A stretch of 64,000 bases of DNA from Escallonia rubra (lineage: Eukaryota; Streptophyta; Magnoliopsida; Escalloniales; Escalloniaceae): positions 186,001 to 250,000 of the forward strand of contig JAVXUO010002858.1 in assembly GCA_033065855.1 (NCBI GenBank), given 5' to 3'. The position numbers and the translations under genes are program-made. Shown here piece after piece: positions 23,601 through 34,540 of this stretch (within the stretch, counting starts at the first letter, position 1; each line of letters starts with the position of its first letter). The notes under the pieces are model-generated. The model searched no databases, had not been told where the DNA came from, and saw nothing but the letters and a program-made list of their open reading frames with translations.

Positions 23601-26600
23601 ATAAACACACTCAAAGCAGGCTCTGATTTCAGACTTTCACTACACCAGAATTCACATAGGTGCACATACTTCTCGAATTTACCATTTGCTACTAAAAACT
23701 TCATTTGAGTATGGAACCAAACCTGGAAACTGACTCACATCATTAAGTGACGACATTGGGACGACAGACAACGACAGAAGGGCCCATCTGCAACTTTTGC
23801 AATTCGAGGACCCAATTGAAAGCAATAATCCTTTGGGGACCCCACTTTTGTTACCAATAGTTCAAACACTTCTTGTTTTATGTATATACGTAGACAACTA
23901 CCCTTGAATGCTTATAGGAACTGCAATACACACTTGCACTACTGTAAGAACTATTGCTCCTAAATGTTAATCTTGATGGAGTGCTTGCAAACAGCAACCG
24001 GAAAAAGGTACCCATTAGAAGCTTCATCTTTGAAATGCTGAGTATCAAATTATACATTAGTACGTTATTAATGATTTCAGATACCTGTGCCATAAATCGG
24101 GGAAGCATTATCTTTAGTATTTGCTCAAGGACTTGGGTGCCAGTAGATTCTATGGCTTGCACAGGAATTGCTCGAAATGCAAATGGTATCTCAATGCTAA
24201 CCTGAAAAGAACAAAATGCCAAAAGCCAATGTCAACGAAAGCATCGTCCTTATATCTGTATAGATATGTGTCGGTTTGTATGTTTGAGTGTGTTGACACT
24301 TGTCTTGTCTTGCATTGTTGGATTTTAAGGAGGGGGAAGAGTGGGGTGGGGGGGGGTGTACAAGAGAATACAATTTACATTGTGTACCTCAATAGCTGTG
24401 TCTGAACTGAGTTGCTGAATGGTGGGGTTGCTCTGTCTGCTATCACACGATATCCTATTCACCATGGAAGCTGCATGCCGACACCAAATCAGTGTCAAAG
24501 GATTCCTGAAAAGCATTACATAATTCAATTCAGAACCAACTGAAACAAAACCTGACAAAGAATCACGGATCCGATTAATAAACTTGCGTCAGCTTCTTCA
24601 TTATAGAGGAACAAACCTAGAGCAACGGAGGTAAGCAACTAGGTCTACCTCCCGTACAATCTTTGCAATTGCCAAATGCTATTACCAAGAGGGGCAGGGG
24701 TGCTGTCCCTTTTCACTTTTCAGCATAACCATTAGAATTATTGAAATGCCAACGGGGTTTATTGTAAAGTCTCCAGTGCCCCTCCACACCAAAATATAAA
24801 ACATTGAACTGGCTGCAGGTTGGCAACTGCAATAAATGTAATGTAACTCTAAGCTCCAGAGCTAATTCGGATAAGTAACTCTAAGCTCTGCGATTATTAT
24901 GCTTTAACAACTATTTTTTTTTAAAAACAAACTCCCAGCAAAACCACAGAAGACGTGTTACAGATTGCAAAAACCTCTATACAGTTAGATTAATAAATGT
25001 TCTATGGTCCTTTTTCAATTTTCTTTGATAGTGTGAGATACTTGCTCCATTCAAAGACATAATCTATTAGATTTGAACATACAAGAGTACAAAATTAACA
25101 TTTCTGGTCAATAGCTTTTTCCTATACTATCGTCTCATGTAAAAGACTTACGACTAATAATAGCTGAAACGGCAGATGTCTCTTAATAATACAACACAAG
25201 CAATATGAACCTAAACTGAGAAAGTCCTGGCATTATGAAACATAAATACGATCAAGAAAATGCACTATATCACTCATCTACAAACATGGTCATCTAAAAC
25301 CCTGCTCTTTTTCAGAGAAATACAGGTGCAAGTATAAACAGAGTGATAGTGTTTCACCGCAATGATGTATTCTCTGCTTCGACCTCAAAAATAAATAAAA
25401 AAACGGTTCTCTTAATGGCCAAATTACGAAGTTCCCATGAAGGCAATATGAGAAAAGACGTCAAATTCCTGTTTCCAAGTCATTTGGATCAATCCTGTAG
25501 AATATTATGACGGATGTCTTCTATGCTTACAAGTTACAAGTTAATAAGCACCACCCGTCACTTACAAGTCGTGCAGACTATATAAGGGAGGTTTTAGAAA
25601 ATTTTGCCACAAAAACTGAGCTGCACGGCTGCCTAATCAGAAGGCATGAGTTTCATGGCATGCTATAAAGATGAAGCTTACATTGTTGTTATGAAAAATA
25701 AAAACTGCATTCTACATTTTGTATTGTGCTCTACTTTGAACATTGAAATCAATAAAGCATCCTAAAAGGAATATACGTGAAAAAAAAAAAATAAGTGTTA
25801 GAACTTCTTTTTTGAAAATGGTGGGTGTTTTTTGTAATCCGGAAAAGAAAAATGGTTTCAAAAAGGTTCTCAAACAATCATGAATTCTCAAAGTAACAAA
25901 ACGATAAAAAAAAAAAGTGTCATAACACCAAAAAAAAAAATCTTGCCAAAGGGTGGGAGTGGGCACGCGCTCATTGTTCCCCCCCCCCCCCCTCTGCCAC
26001 TGAATCTATCCATAATCCATGGATAGCGATTTATGTTACAAAGCAAGAGAACTGGTCGGAGTACTTTAAATTTTGCCATTCAACAAAAATTGTTTGCTAT
26101 TCCAACAAGCAGCCTGCTTGAAACCTAAGTGCAGGGAGTGGAATATGTAAGGCGAACGTTTCTGGAGCGCTGGGTTGAGTAGAAGCATATACGGCATATC
26201 TGATAAAGGAAGGTCTCTGTCTTAATTTTCCAGCTTGGCCCCGAATAATGTTGTTCAACTACAGAAAAACCAATCCTTTTTGCTTTGCCTCTCTTTTTTC
26301 CTTCCTATTTCCCTGACATCAAACTATCACTTATACCTCGTCTCACACTATGCTACAAGGTTAACCAAGAACAATTGGTCAAACACCATTTCCAAAGTCT
26401 ATATTTCTCATGAAAAATATATATAATTTAAGGGGTCAGCATCAGTACTATTATCCACCCCAAGTCCGTCAAGTTAGGCGAAATACTAAGAACACATTAA
26501 AACATGTCAATTTTCACTAAACCATAAAATGAATTACCACTTACCATCGAATTTGTCGTTCTGTGCAACCACAATTGGAGAACCCTCAAGCTGCGATTAG

Positions 26601-28209
26601 TCAAGATACCAAAAATAAGTGCAACGTACAAATTCTGATTAATTCAAAGCAGCTATTTATGCAAAGTTACCTTACAGGACAGCAGATTTATACAACACCC
26701 ATCAGGTTGTTCCTCAACTCTAACCAACAAAACAGGGCACACTTCAAATGCAAAGAACTTGAACCTATATACATAACACCTGAAAGTCGTATCATCAACG
26801 CGCTCGATCCTTTCGGCGTCCAAAACCGAGTACTGACTCGCAGGCAAGCTCATATACTCAACTACAATCATCATACCGCAAGATGAAAAAACAAACCCCA
26901 AATCAGAAAATTCAAGAGAAAAACACTCCAAACAACAAAGCAAAGTAAAAACTACTCCGTCAGTTTAAAAGGATTTTATACTCTGGCTCTTTGCCATAGA
27001 GGTAGTACGTGTATACACTGACTTTATTCGTTGTTATACCCTAGCTTGGCTTGCTAAACCATACTTGTCTAATCTATATACAGGTACCGAAATCTGTTTT
27101 AGGATTTTGAATAAACTAGAAGAGAGGAATAACTTTTACTTACTAAGAGTTAGCTCAATAATCTCTCAGGCAGGATGTGGATTGCCGCCTTTAAGATCTC
27201 ATGCACTAAGAGAACTTCATAGCAAGGTCATGGGACTGCAAAGGCCATATATTGCTATTGGGATGATCAGCCTTATTGTATCCTAACATCAAATGGCAAA
27301 TTTGCAGTGCATTCCACCAGTAGTGTTCTAAGGAAAACAGGTCACAATGTGCCTTGGTGGAAACTTATCTGATTTAGTGGTCATATTCCGAAATGTGCCT
27401 TTATTCTTTTGTTAAGTTGCAGACAGAGGTCGAGAACCAAAGAGAGTTTAAAGGCTTGGAAGGTTATTACAGAGGACAGCTGTGTTCTTTGTCTTGATCA
27501 TCAAGAAACTCTGGAGCATGTGCTAATGGAATGCACCTTTCCGGGAGGAGTTTGGCATGCTGCTTTGGCCAAGCTATCTAGCAGGACTACTCTTAGTAAT
27601 TGGTCAACTTTTCTTCTTTATGCTGCTCACCATTTTAGCGGCAAAAGCTTCAGGAACAGACTCAGTAAATTGCTTGTGGCCGTGACTGCGTACTGCATTT
27701 GGGATGCTAGAAATAAGAGAATTTTTGCCCAGTAGCAGATTGATCCTCAGCAGGTCTTTGCTCAAATCGAATCGTGGGTGAAGTATCGTGTGTTTAGCCG
27801 GACAAAATTCAAAAATACTCCTTTCAATCGGCAACTATGTGAAGTTTGGCCAATCACTTTGGCTGGTCTGCATTAGTCACGCTCTGTATACTTGTGTAAT
27901 TACTCCTTGTGTGAATAAGTAGGGAGGCTAGCCGAGCCCTCGGTGTAAGATGTTCGTGTGACAAAAGGACATTTTACCAACAAAAAAGAACTAGTATTAC
28001 TTACTGAGAGGGCGCTCGCGTTGTTGAACCGACGTGGATTCCTTTCGCCGTGCGACGAATCGCGCTTTCGGGGCAGAATCGGCAGAAATGCGAAGCGAGG
28101 GCTTCGGAGAGTCATCTGGAGAGGAAGCTAAGCTCAATAAAACGTGCCTTGGATTTCTAGGGCTCGTGAACTGAAATGGAATGGTGCTCAAATGTGCGGA
28201 GGAGGCCAT
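20690..28209 (-). CDS. DUF1997 family protein, probably plastid-targeted
   Basis: Six coding exons on the minus strand: 28209-28005, 26861-26671, 26590-26545, 24470-24388, 24201-24085 and 20761-20690. They total 714 nt and give 237 residues. Every junction uses GT-AG and phases agree. Residues 1 to about 65 are Ser/Ala/Arg-rich with few early acids (MASSAHLSTIPFQF start), as in a chloroplast transit peptide. The DUF1997 body follows: EYMSLPASQYSVLDAERIER in exon 2, KFFAFEVCPVLLV, the Cys pair in DGCCINLLSCK, RISCDSRQSNP and QQLSSDTAIE in exon 4, EIPFAFRAIPVQAIESTG in exon 5, and the closing LVKDYQAWATGD, RQPLGTGEI in exon 6. The family is shared by plants and cyanobacteria, and its biochemical role is unknown. 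By memory it matches Arabidopsis At5g04440 nearly end to end. No broken codon was seen, so the gene looks functional. Intron 1 holds an antisense LINE 3' end, and introns 3 and 5 are 2.1 and 3.3 kb. Confidence 0.93.
20762..24084 (-). other. DUF1997 intron 5 (3.3 kb)
   Basis: Bounded by donor CAG|GTATCTG at 24084 and acceptor TGTGCAG at 20762. It contains only short unassigned frames, including 23610-23329 and 23267-23037 on the gene's own strand, plus C-rich runs near 22025 and 23108. No conserved exon was recognised between the two flanking exons, whose product reads continuously from PRFMAQ into LVKDYQ. Confidence 0.7.
24471..26544 (-). other. DUF1997 intron 3 (2.1 kb)
   Basis: Donor GATG|GTAAGTGG at 26544 and acceptor CATGCAG at 24471. 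The content is AT-rich with a C run at about 25979-25992. No element boundary was supported. Confidence 0.7.
27100..27985 (+). mobile_element. LINE (L1-type) 3' end, 5'-truncated
   Basis: Plus-strand remnants of the C-terminal part of L1-type ORF2. A block with LPPLRSHALRELHSKV is followed by TSNGKFAVHSTSSVLRKTG and VPWWKLI. Then comes the zf-RVT zinc-binding region in the frame 27409-27735, with CVLCLDHQETLEHVLMEC then GGVW and an IWDARNKRIF tail. An in-frame TGA right after WWKLI and frame changes show it is dead. It lies wholly in intron 1 of the DUF1997 gene, in antisense orientation to it. No clear poly-A tail or target duplication was found. Confidence 0.82.
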
Positions 28210-28448
28210 CTATTCTTCGCATCAAAAGGAGAGAGAAGAATGATTGACCCAGTACCGTCAAGTGTCAAGTGTATGACCGTTAGAGGTTATGTACACCTGG
28301 GATCTGGTTTAGGATAAGCCACGCCGGGGGCGGCAGATGAAAGGTCATGTAAACACCCACGCGCACGTTAGTGATTTGTCCGCCATCGCGCTAATACCAG
28401 CGGTCCGCCATCGTGCTAATGCGAGCCCGACACGGACAAAACACAAAC
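28210..28448 (-). promoter_or_regulatory. Upstream region of the DUF1997 gene
   Basis: This 240-bp stretch lies between the start codon and the Harbinger-type element at 28452, so the immediate promoter must be here or include the element. On the plus strand it holds GGATAAGCC (a GATAAG-type I-box core) near 28312 and the purine-rich AGGAGAGAGAAG just upstream of the ATG. No convincing TATA box was seen, as is common for plastid-protein genes. Confidence 0.45.
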
Positions 28449-28451
28449 TAA

Positions 28452-29628
28452 GGCTCTGTTTGGTAACACTTTCAATTTCAGTTTTTTTTTTTAAGAAAAC
28501 TGGAAAGAGTTTTGGGTTTTTTTTTTCACCAGTTTAAAAAACTGGTAGACGTTTGACAGTGTTTATGTTTTTAAAAAACAAAAAAGAGCAAGCGTTTAAT
28601 ATGACAACTCTTTGGGTATATATATTTTTTTAATATACATTTTCACATAATTAAACAAATATATCTAGAGAGAGTTATCCATCACTTTGCTCGCCATCTC
28701 CAAAAATTGCTTCCAAAATCAGAAGATCCATCACGAGAAGAAATTGGTAATCAAAATCATAAGATATATCACAAGAAGAAATTGTTTTCATTTCCATTTA
28801 TTTGACTAGACTGAATAGAGGCTATGTCCACTACAACAATACAAGGTCCGGAGAGAGTTATCCATCGACCCAGTTCAAGGAAAAGTCAACCAATTCAAAG
28901 CACTTCACCAGCAATACACCTGAAACTTGAACAACTTTGCTCGCCATCTCCTGGTAGAACAAGGAAAGCAAAATGACGAGTCAATTAGAAGATTTCTCTG
29001 ACCTCAAGATATGATTACAGTACAAGAGGAAAAGGGGAACCATCGTACCTTTGTAATTCGTGGCTGCGTCGGAGAAAGAAGACGGAGGCGATGACCGGTG
29101 ACCAGTGGTCGGTGTATTGCGATGGAGGCGGTGGGCTGTGGAGTCGGTAAGTGAGATGCAGATGCGCCGATCGAGCAAAGGGAACCACCATACCTTTGTA
29201 GTTTGTGGCTGCGTCGGAGAAAGAAGACAGAGGCAGTGACCGGCGGCCGGTGTTTTGCGATGGAGGCTGTGGGCTGTGGAGTCGGTGAGTGAGATTCAGA
29301 TGCGCCGATTGAGCAAAAAGCTGGAAGAGATGAGAAACCTTAATGTTTAGTTGGGTTTTATATTATAGGAGAAAAATGGAAATCTGATGTTGCTAGTGAG
29401 GCTCGAAGTCCAGACCTCATTAATCTAGCAATGCAGCTCCGCGTGAAATGGGTTTCCAAAACTAGAGAAAAGAGCAAATTTCTCTTTTTAAAAACGGGCC
29501 TTCTTTTTAAAGTATTGGGCCCTTTTTAAAAACTGAAGTACAACCAAACACCCCATTTTTTTTGGGCTTTTGAGAAATTTAAAAACTTGACCAAAAAAGA
29601 GCAAAAAAAACTGGTGTCAAACGGGGCC
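28452..29628. mobile_element. Nonautonomous PIF/Harbinger-type element
   Basis: A 1177-bp element with ends GGCTCTGTTTGGTAACAC (left) and, on the other strand, GGCCCCGTTTGACACCAG (right). It is flanked by the 3-bp duplication TAA (28449-28451 and 29629-29631). GGCNNYGTTTG ends with a TAA target fit PIF/Harbinger. The interior has no transposase but contains duplicated segments: GAGAGTTATCCATC near 28672 and 28853, and a unit of about 150 bp at 29027-29178 and 29179-29320. It sits about 240 bp upstream of the DUF1997 start codon. Confidence 0.75.
29027..29320 (+). repeat. 150-bp tandem duplication inside the Harbinger-type element
   Basis: Both copies carry GTGGCTGCGTCGGAGAAAGAAGAC and TGGGCTGTGGAGTCGGT in the same order, with a few substitutions between them. 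No reading frame is shared by both copies. Confidence 0.7.
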
Positions 29629-29631
29629 TAA

Positions 29632-30410
29632 CTCTCAATTAATACGTGAGATTTTCCGTGCCTCTTGCTAACCACTTTTCTAAAAATGAAGATAAAAATA
29701 TAAAACTTACACATCCAAAAAGGATAAAGAAAACTTTTGTTTACCGGTGAGTGTTTACAAAGTAAAACATTTTTAAGTTTGAAAACTGAGAATCTCTGTG
29801 GATAAAGGGCGAAGCCTCTAGTCATAAAAGTAAAAAAGAAGGGAAAAGGACTTGAAGTCAAGGCACGATTCGTCTTAGAGTGAAGTTGTAATCCTTTTTT
29901 TCTCGTCTTGCTTTCTCCTTTTATCCCTTTTCAATTACAACTGCTTTGCAATTCCTCAAAATCGCTCGTTCATATCTTACATGCATGTTAAAAGACAATC
30001 TATTCATAGTTCTTGCAACTACTTTCGACGTTTATCAATAGTTGTACAAAATTACTATAAAATTCTTTAAAACAGGCCCCACGTCATGTAAACTTTACTT
30101 GTCATTAATTATCATTAACAACCATATGTTATTAATGTTTATAGTTTTACTTAGATGAAAAGACATGTGACTTTAATCTTTAACTTATGTGTCATGCATA
30201 CATGTCCATATCTTATTGGTCACGCTAATGTTTTAACTTTAAAGGCTAACATTGTCCCCTTTGACTCGTGCGAACCCAATATTCGTGCAGGTCAATTCAA
30301 TTCGAAGTTAAGGTTTTAGGCGGTTACCTATTTTCACTCAACCACTCGATATGGTTGTAGTTAAGTCAAGTTAAGACTCTTCACCTTATTCATAAACCCA
30401 GTTCTCTACT
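29632..30410. other. Intergenic, no gene seen
   Basis: AT-rich stretch with short frames lacking any recognisable domain. Confidence 0.4.
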
Positions 30411-30497
30411 TTTGATTTATGGCTAATGTCAAAACTGTATCCTAAAGTATCGTCCCAATACAGCTTAAATACTTAACGTTTCAAATGTGTCAATATT

Positions 30498-30683
30498 AAT
30501 CAAGTACCTAAGTTTAAAAAAGTGAGGCAAATCAGTACTACCGCTAACGGACTTCAGCGATCGTTAAATCTTATCAAGGGCAAATGTGTCAAAAATAGAA
30601 AAGCAAATCTTAAAGACAAATGTCACTATCACCACCGTTCAATTTTCTCCTTTTCTTAATTTAATCGCCACAAAACAACAAAA

Positions 30684-30741
<58 letters not shown>

Positions 30742-31192
30742 GCACATACACACATACACTCTCTCTCTCTCTCTCTCTCTCTGTGTCACACACACCCACC
30801 AACCCACTCCCACCCCATCACTCTAACCCATCACCCACCAATACCACCAACCCACCGCAAACAACCAAAAAGGTATACCTACCAAAAACCACCCAAAATG
30901 CAAGAACCACCACCTTCAACCACCACCATACCTACGAAGCTCTACCTCCTCCACAGAACCTGATCCATTGGTGTCATGGTACCAACCTTAGCACCCTTGT
31001 TCCGAATCAAGTACCTAAGTTTAAAAAAGTGAGGCAAATCAGTACTATCGCTAACGGACTTCAGCGGCCGTTAAATCTTATCAAGGGCAAATGTGTCAAA
31101 AATAGAAAAGCAAATCTTAAAGACACATGTCACTATCACCACCGTTCATATTTCTCCCTTTCTTAATTTAATCACTACAAAACAAAAAACTT

Positions 31193-31259
<67 letters not shown>

Positions 31260-31461
31260 ACACACACACACACATACACATCACTCTAACCCATCAACCA
31301 CCAACCCACTGCAAACAACCAAAAAGGTATTCCAAACAAAAAACCACCCAAATGCAAGAACCACTACCTTCAACCACCACCATACCCACGAAGCTCTACC
31401 TCCTCCACAGAACCTGATCCATTGGTGTCATGGTATCAACCTTAGCACCCTTGTTCTGAAT
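30498..31461 (+). repeat. ~507-bp tandem duplication with different SSRs in each copy
   Basis: Copy 1 (30498-31004) and copy 2 (31005-31461) share the same order: AATCAAGTACCTAAG; AACGGACTTCAGCG; TTAAAGACA; CACCACCGTTCA; then a microsatellite, AACAACCAAAAAGGTAT and the end of the BAP31-like fragment. In copy 1 the microsatellite is (CT)n(CA)n with a second (CT)n block (30687-30790). In copy 2 the same site holds (AT)n(CA)n (31194-31276). Confidence 0.85.
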
Positions 31462-31651
31462 CTTAACAATGCTGATAGAACAAAAGAAATGGATCATAAA
31501 CGTAGTACATGCCATGGTAAGAACAATACCCTTCCTCATTTTCACTTGATCCAAATTGTTCATTACCAGCTTTCTCAGTGGCCCAATCTTCACCACTAGA
31601 AGAAATGCCACTAACCTCTCAGCTAAAAGATCAAGACAACAACTGAATCAT
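31400..31651 (-). pseudogene. Captured BAP31-like gene fragment (N-terminal part)
   Basis: On the minus strand, ATG at 31651 opens MIQLL. After a frame shift, the frame from 31611 reads VKIGPLRKLVMNNLDQVK, then SIVKIQNKGAK and TPMDQVLWR. This matches the N-terminal membrane part of plant B-cell-receptor-associated-31-like ER proteins, whose members begin MIQLLF, carry KxPLRKLV, VKIQ and PxDQVL, and help export or retain membrane cargo at the ER. Only about 75 of the usual 200 or more residues are present. It stops at a likely exon edge (VLWR) and then runs into unrelated GTGGTGG sequence. The frame shift near codon 6 and the truncation make it non-functional as a BAP31 protein. It lies inside the MULE at 30421-32244, and the final bases of the fragment also occur in the duplicated unit at 30940-31000. 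Confidence 0.72.
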
Positions 31652-32254
31652 CTTTCTTGCAACAAAAACCCACCTTTCGGCAACTGCAACCAACCTCAAA
31701 CTTCGTCTAGAATTAGGGTTCAATTTCTTGGGAAATGATTAAAAAAAATCTCACTTCAGAATATCAATTTCTCTAACATACTGAAGTTTTATCATAAGAT
31801 CCTTAGGTTTAGCTGCAACGAGGAAGAAGCTATTTTGCATAAACCCATGTCTCCAATCAGTGTGGGTCGTGTGTGTGTCAGTAAAATTGTATATGTGTGT
31901 GTGTGTGTGAGAGACGATGAAATTATGTGGGAAGAGGGGGTTTGTGCGCATGTGCGTGTGTTGTGTGTGTGTGGGTGTGGGAGGGGGGGAGGTGGATGTG
32001 GGTGTGTGATGGGGGGTGTCTGTGTGTGATATCGAATTAAAGAAGAAGAGACAGAGAGAAAAGAGCGAAACTTTTCATACTGACAGTCCTGCCCTTGGAC
32101 CTTTTACCGACACCCATGATTCATTAGTCGTCGAACTAATTTGGCTCATTTTTTGAAACTTAGATAGTTAATTGGGACATTTAAAATGTTGGGTACTTAA
32201 GCTGTCTGAGGTGATACTTTAGGGTACAATTTTTGCATTAACCCTTTGATTTAT

Positions 32255-34532
32255 CATTTTTTCAAGCATATCCTGTAATCTACGTTTTGTAATCATGGGA
32301 ATGAAAATGCAAATCCCAAAAGGTGATGATGGGATAGGCGTCCCTTTTCGTCCTCACCCTCACTGGATTATAGCAGCTCTTATGAATCATACTACTCAAT
32401 ACTCGCATAGATCCAAACATTTTGACTCCCAAATTCATCAGTGCCCGTCTTTTAGGTCCCTCTTTTATAGGATGGGAATGCCTTCACTTTACTAGAATAC
32501 CCAATCGAGACTGAAACAGAGGGCTTGTTGCTCCGAGAAGCTAACTTATACTTGGCAGGCTGGTCAACAAGTGGTATGCCAATTCGATCTTGGCCAACCG
32601 TGCTAAAACCTAATTAGAATATGTGAGTATATCATTTGTCTATTGTCTACGCCAATCAATGGAGATACCAAGAGATTTATGAGCTTATCCACATATCAAA
32701 GAATCCTCCAAAGATTATGACTTTTGGGCTCATCTTCTTGTTTTTGGTCAATCACTACCAATGCCTTCATGTTTAATGCTAAAATAAAGGCTCCTACAAT
32801 TTATGACATGCGCTTTGACTGGACTATTGTCGATTGGTGCACATGCTAATGCTTTATCCTTGCACAACCCTCTTGGCATATCTCTTAAGTCTTCATTTGT
32901 CCCTTCTAAATATTTTTATGTGTTCAATCGATGGTTTTGGGGTCCAACTACCAGAGAAGCCTTAGTTCAGCCTGATATCCATAAGTTGTCAGCCTTTTTA
33001 TGGATTTGGTTATCTAGACACAATTATCGTGTCTAGTCAGTCCTTGACAAAGGAGTATCTAAACTTAACGATTGGCCAAAGCTTCTGAAAAAATATATGT
33101 CCTTGGTCCTTTTGTGCTAGGCAATTTATAGAGCCATGTATGTCATAGTTACAAAATATATCCACTGGAGTGTATGTGGTCCTTTTTAGCTTGTGCAACT
33201 CTGGCTACTATCCTATTTCCCAGACTTTAGTCTTTCAGTTCCAAATGGTATTCCATTTCTTATGTATGGTCATCAACTGTCTTTAGGCGATATACATCCT
33301 CACACCTTTGGGTTCTTTTGAATGCACACAGGTCTTGAGAACACACCCTTTTTCTTAGCCAAAGCTTTGGTCACATTTGGTTTAGAAAATTGCCTTCTCA
33401 TATATTTGATAACATGCCTAGGAGAAGTAAGAGTTTGTAAAAAATTATATGGGCAAATTTCTTATGCGGTAGGTAGCCGCATGTTGGGGGCCAAATTGGT
33501 GTCGCTCCTCATGTTATGTATAGCTTTGAAAAGGTATACACTCTTATAATTTTCTCATTCGAACTAATCCAACGACTTCTTGCTCCCTTCGTCATAACGC
33601 AAGGCTTCTTAGAGTTTAAGGAAAGGCTGAAAATGCTAACAATCAGCCATATCAAGGGCATCGATAGGCATGTACATCAATCAATAAAAAGCTTTGTCAT
33701 GAAATACTTCAAAAAAAAGATTTCCAAATAAGTTAACAGTTTTTCAAGGCGATATCAAGTGAATACTGACAACATGGATTGTACCTTTTCCAATTATTTG
33801 ATCAACCTGGTTGTGGAAAACTCAAAATCAACAGGTCAAGGTAAACCTTTTCTTTCCTCGCTGGTTATCCATGTTATGTTGTAATTCTCTTGTAGTTGAT
33901 CCTTCAAACTGTCACCTTTACAGGAGAAGGGACTAGTCAGCCTTCAACAAAAAAATGCATAAAGCTACCCCCACTTAATGAAGGTGAAAAGAGAAATAAT
34001 GGTTGCTGCTGCCATTCCTCCAATGCAAACCAGAAGCCAAGCTATCCATGCAGCTCAATCAATCAATGAATCATCAAACCGTAAGCGCATTGAGAACCTT
34101 TTGCATGGCTACCAAACTGAATCAAAGCATATCACTTCAGAATATGGATGCTCAAGGAAATGTGCAAGAGCAAAGGGAAGAAGGAGTAGAAAATGAGGAC
34201 GTGCCTTCTCTTATTAGGCAAGGGAAAAAAAGAGACACATTAGAAGAAAAATGTTGACAAAACCACAACTAATTTTCTTCGAACCTCTCATGTTGATCCT
34301 AAGAACCCTAGACTGGCTAATCACATGGAAGTCATTTCCTCAAAATGGACTTCTTTCATCTGAGCCATCAATAGCCAAGACTGACATACTAGCCCAACTG
34401 TTAATAAAATTTCTTTCTGAAAAGTTGCATACCACCATCCATGATGTGGTGGGGTCATAAAATATGGTTGGTAAAGTCAAAGTCCTTACCAAAAAGGTTC
34501 AAAAGCTATTGTTACCAAACTAATGAGGACCA
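32255..34532 (+). pseudogene. Decayed coding-like region, unidentified
   Basis: Several plus-strand frames with protein-like composition follow one another: 32295-32495 (GVPFRPHPHWIIAAL), 32803-33036 (SLHNPLGISLKSSF, YFYVFNRWFWGPTTREAL, HKLSAFLWIWLSRH), 33322-33549, 33516-33731 and 33978-34257. Stops and frame changes separate them, so no intact gene is present. The aromatic-rich blocks around HKLSAFLW and AIYRAM faintly recall plant-mobile-domain proteins, but this is not secure. Reading continues past the hAT insertion at 34541: just before it ATGAGGACCACTGTTGAA, and just after it codons for KPKAPAKKTPLVTPYTRSRR, then a GT-AG intron (36315-36380) and NLGDLFIDLEEEEEG. Confidence 0.35.
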
Positions 34533-34540
34533 CTGTTGAA

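Larger units (their letters stand above)
30421..32244. mobile_element. Pack-MULE-type element carrying a BAP31-like gene fragment
   Basis: This 1824-bp element has inverted terminal repeats of about 150 bp. The left begins GGCTAATGTCAAAACTGTA and the right, reversed, GGGTTAATGCAAAAATTGTA. It is flanked by a 10-bp direct repeat, tttgatttat (30411-30420 and 32245-32254), consistent with a 9-bp Mutator target duplication. There is no transposase. The interior carries a minus-strand fragment of a host ER-membrane-protein gene (31651-31400), a 507-bp tandem duplication (30498-31004 and 31005-31461) and several microsatellites. Gene capture between MULE TIRs is the definition of a Pack-MULE. The TIR arms have diverged, indicating an older insertion. 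Confidence 0.85.

Noticed and set aside
23037-23610. Additional exons of the DUF1997 gene or a nested gene in intron 5
   Set aside because: The family reads directly from PRFMAQ to LVKDYQ across the intron, and the two frames have no recognised domain or paired splice sites.
30586-31599. Frames translating to SLSLSL, HTHTH and IYIYIY runs
   Set aside because: These are microsatellite translations inside the duplicated MULE interior.
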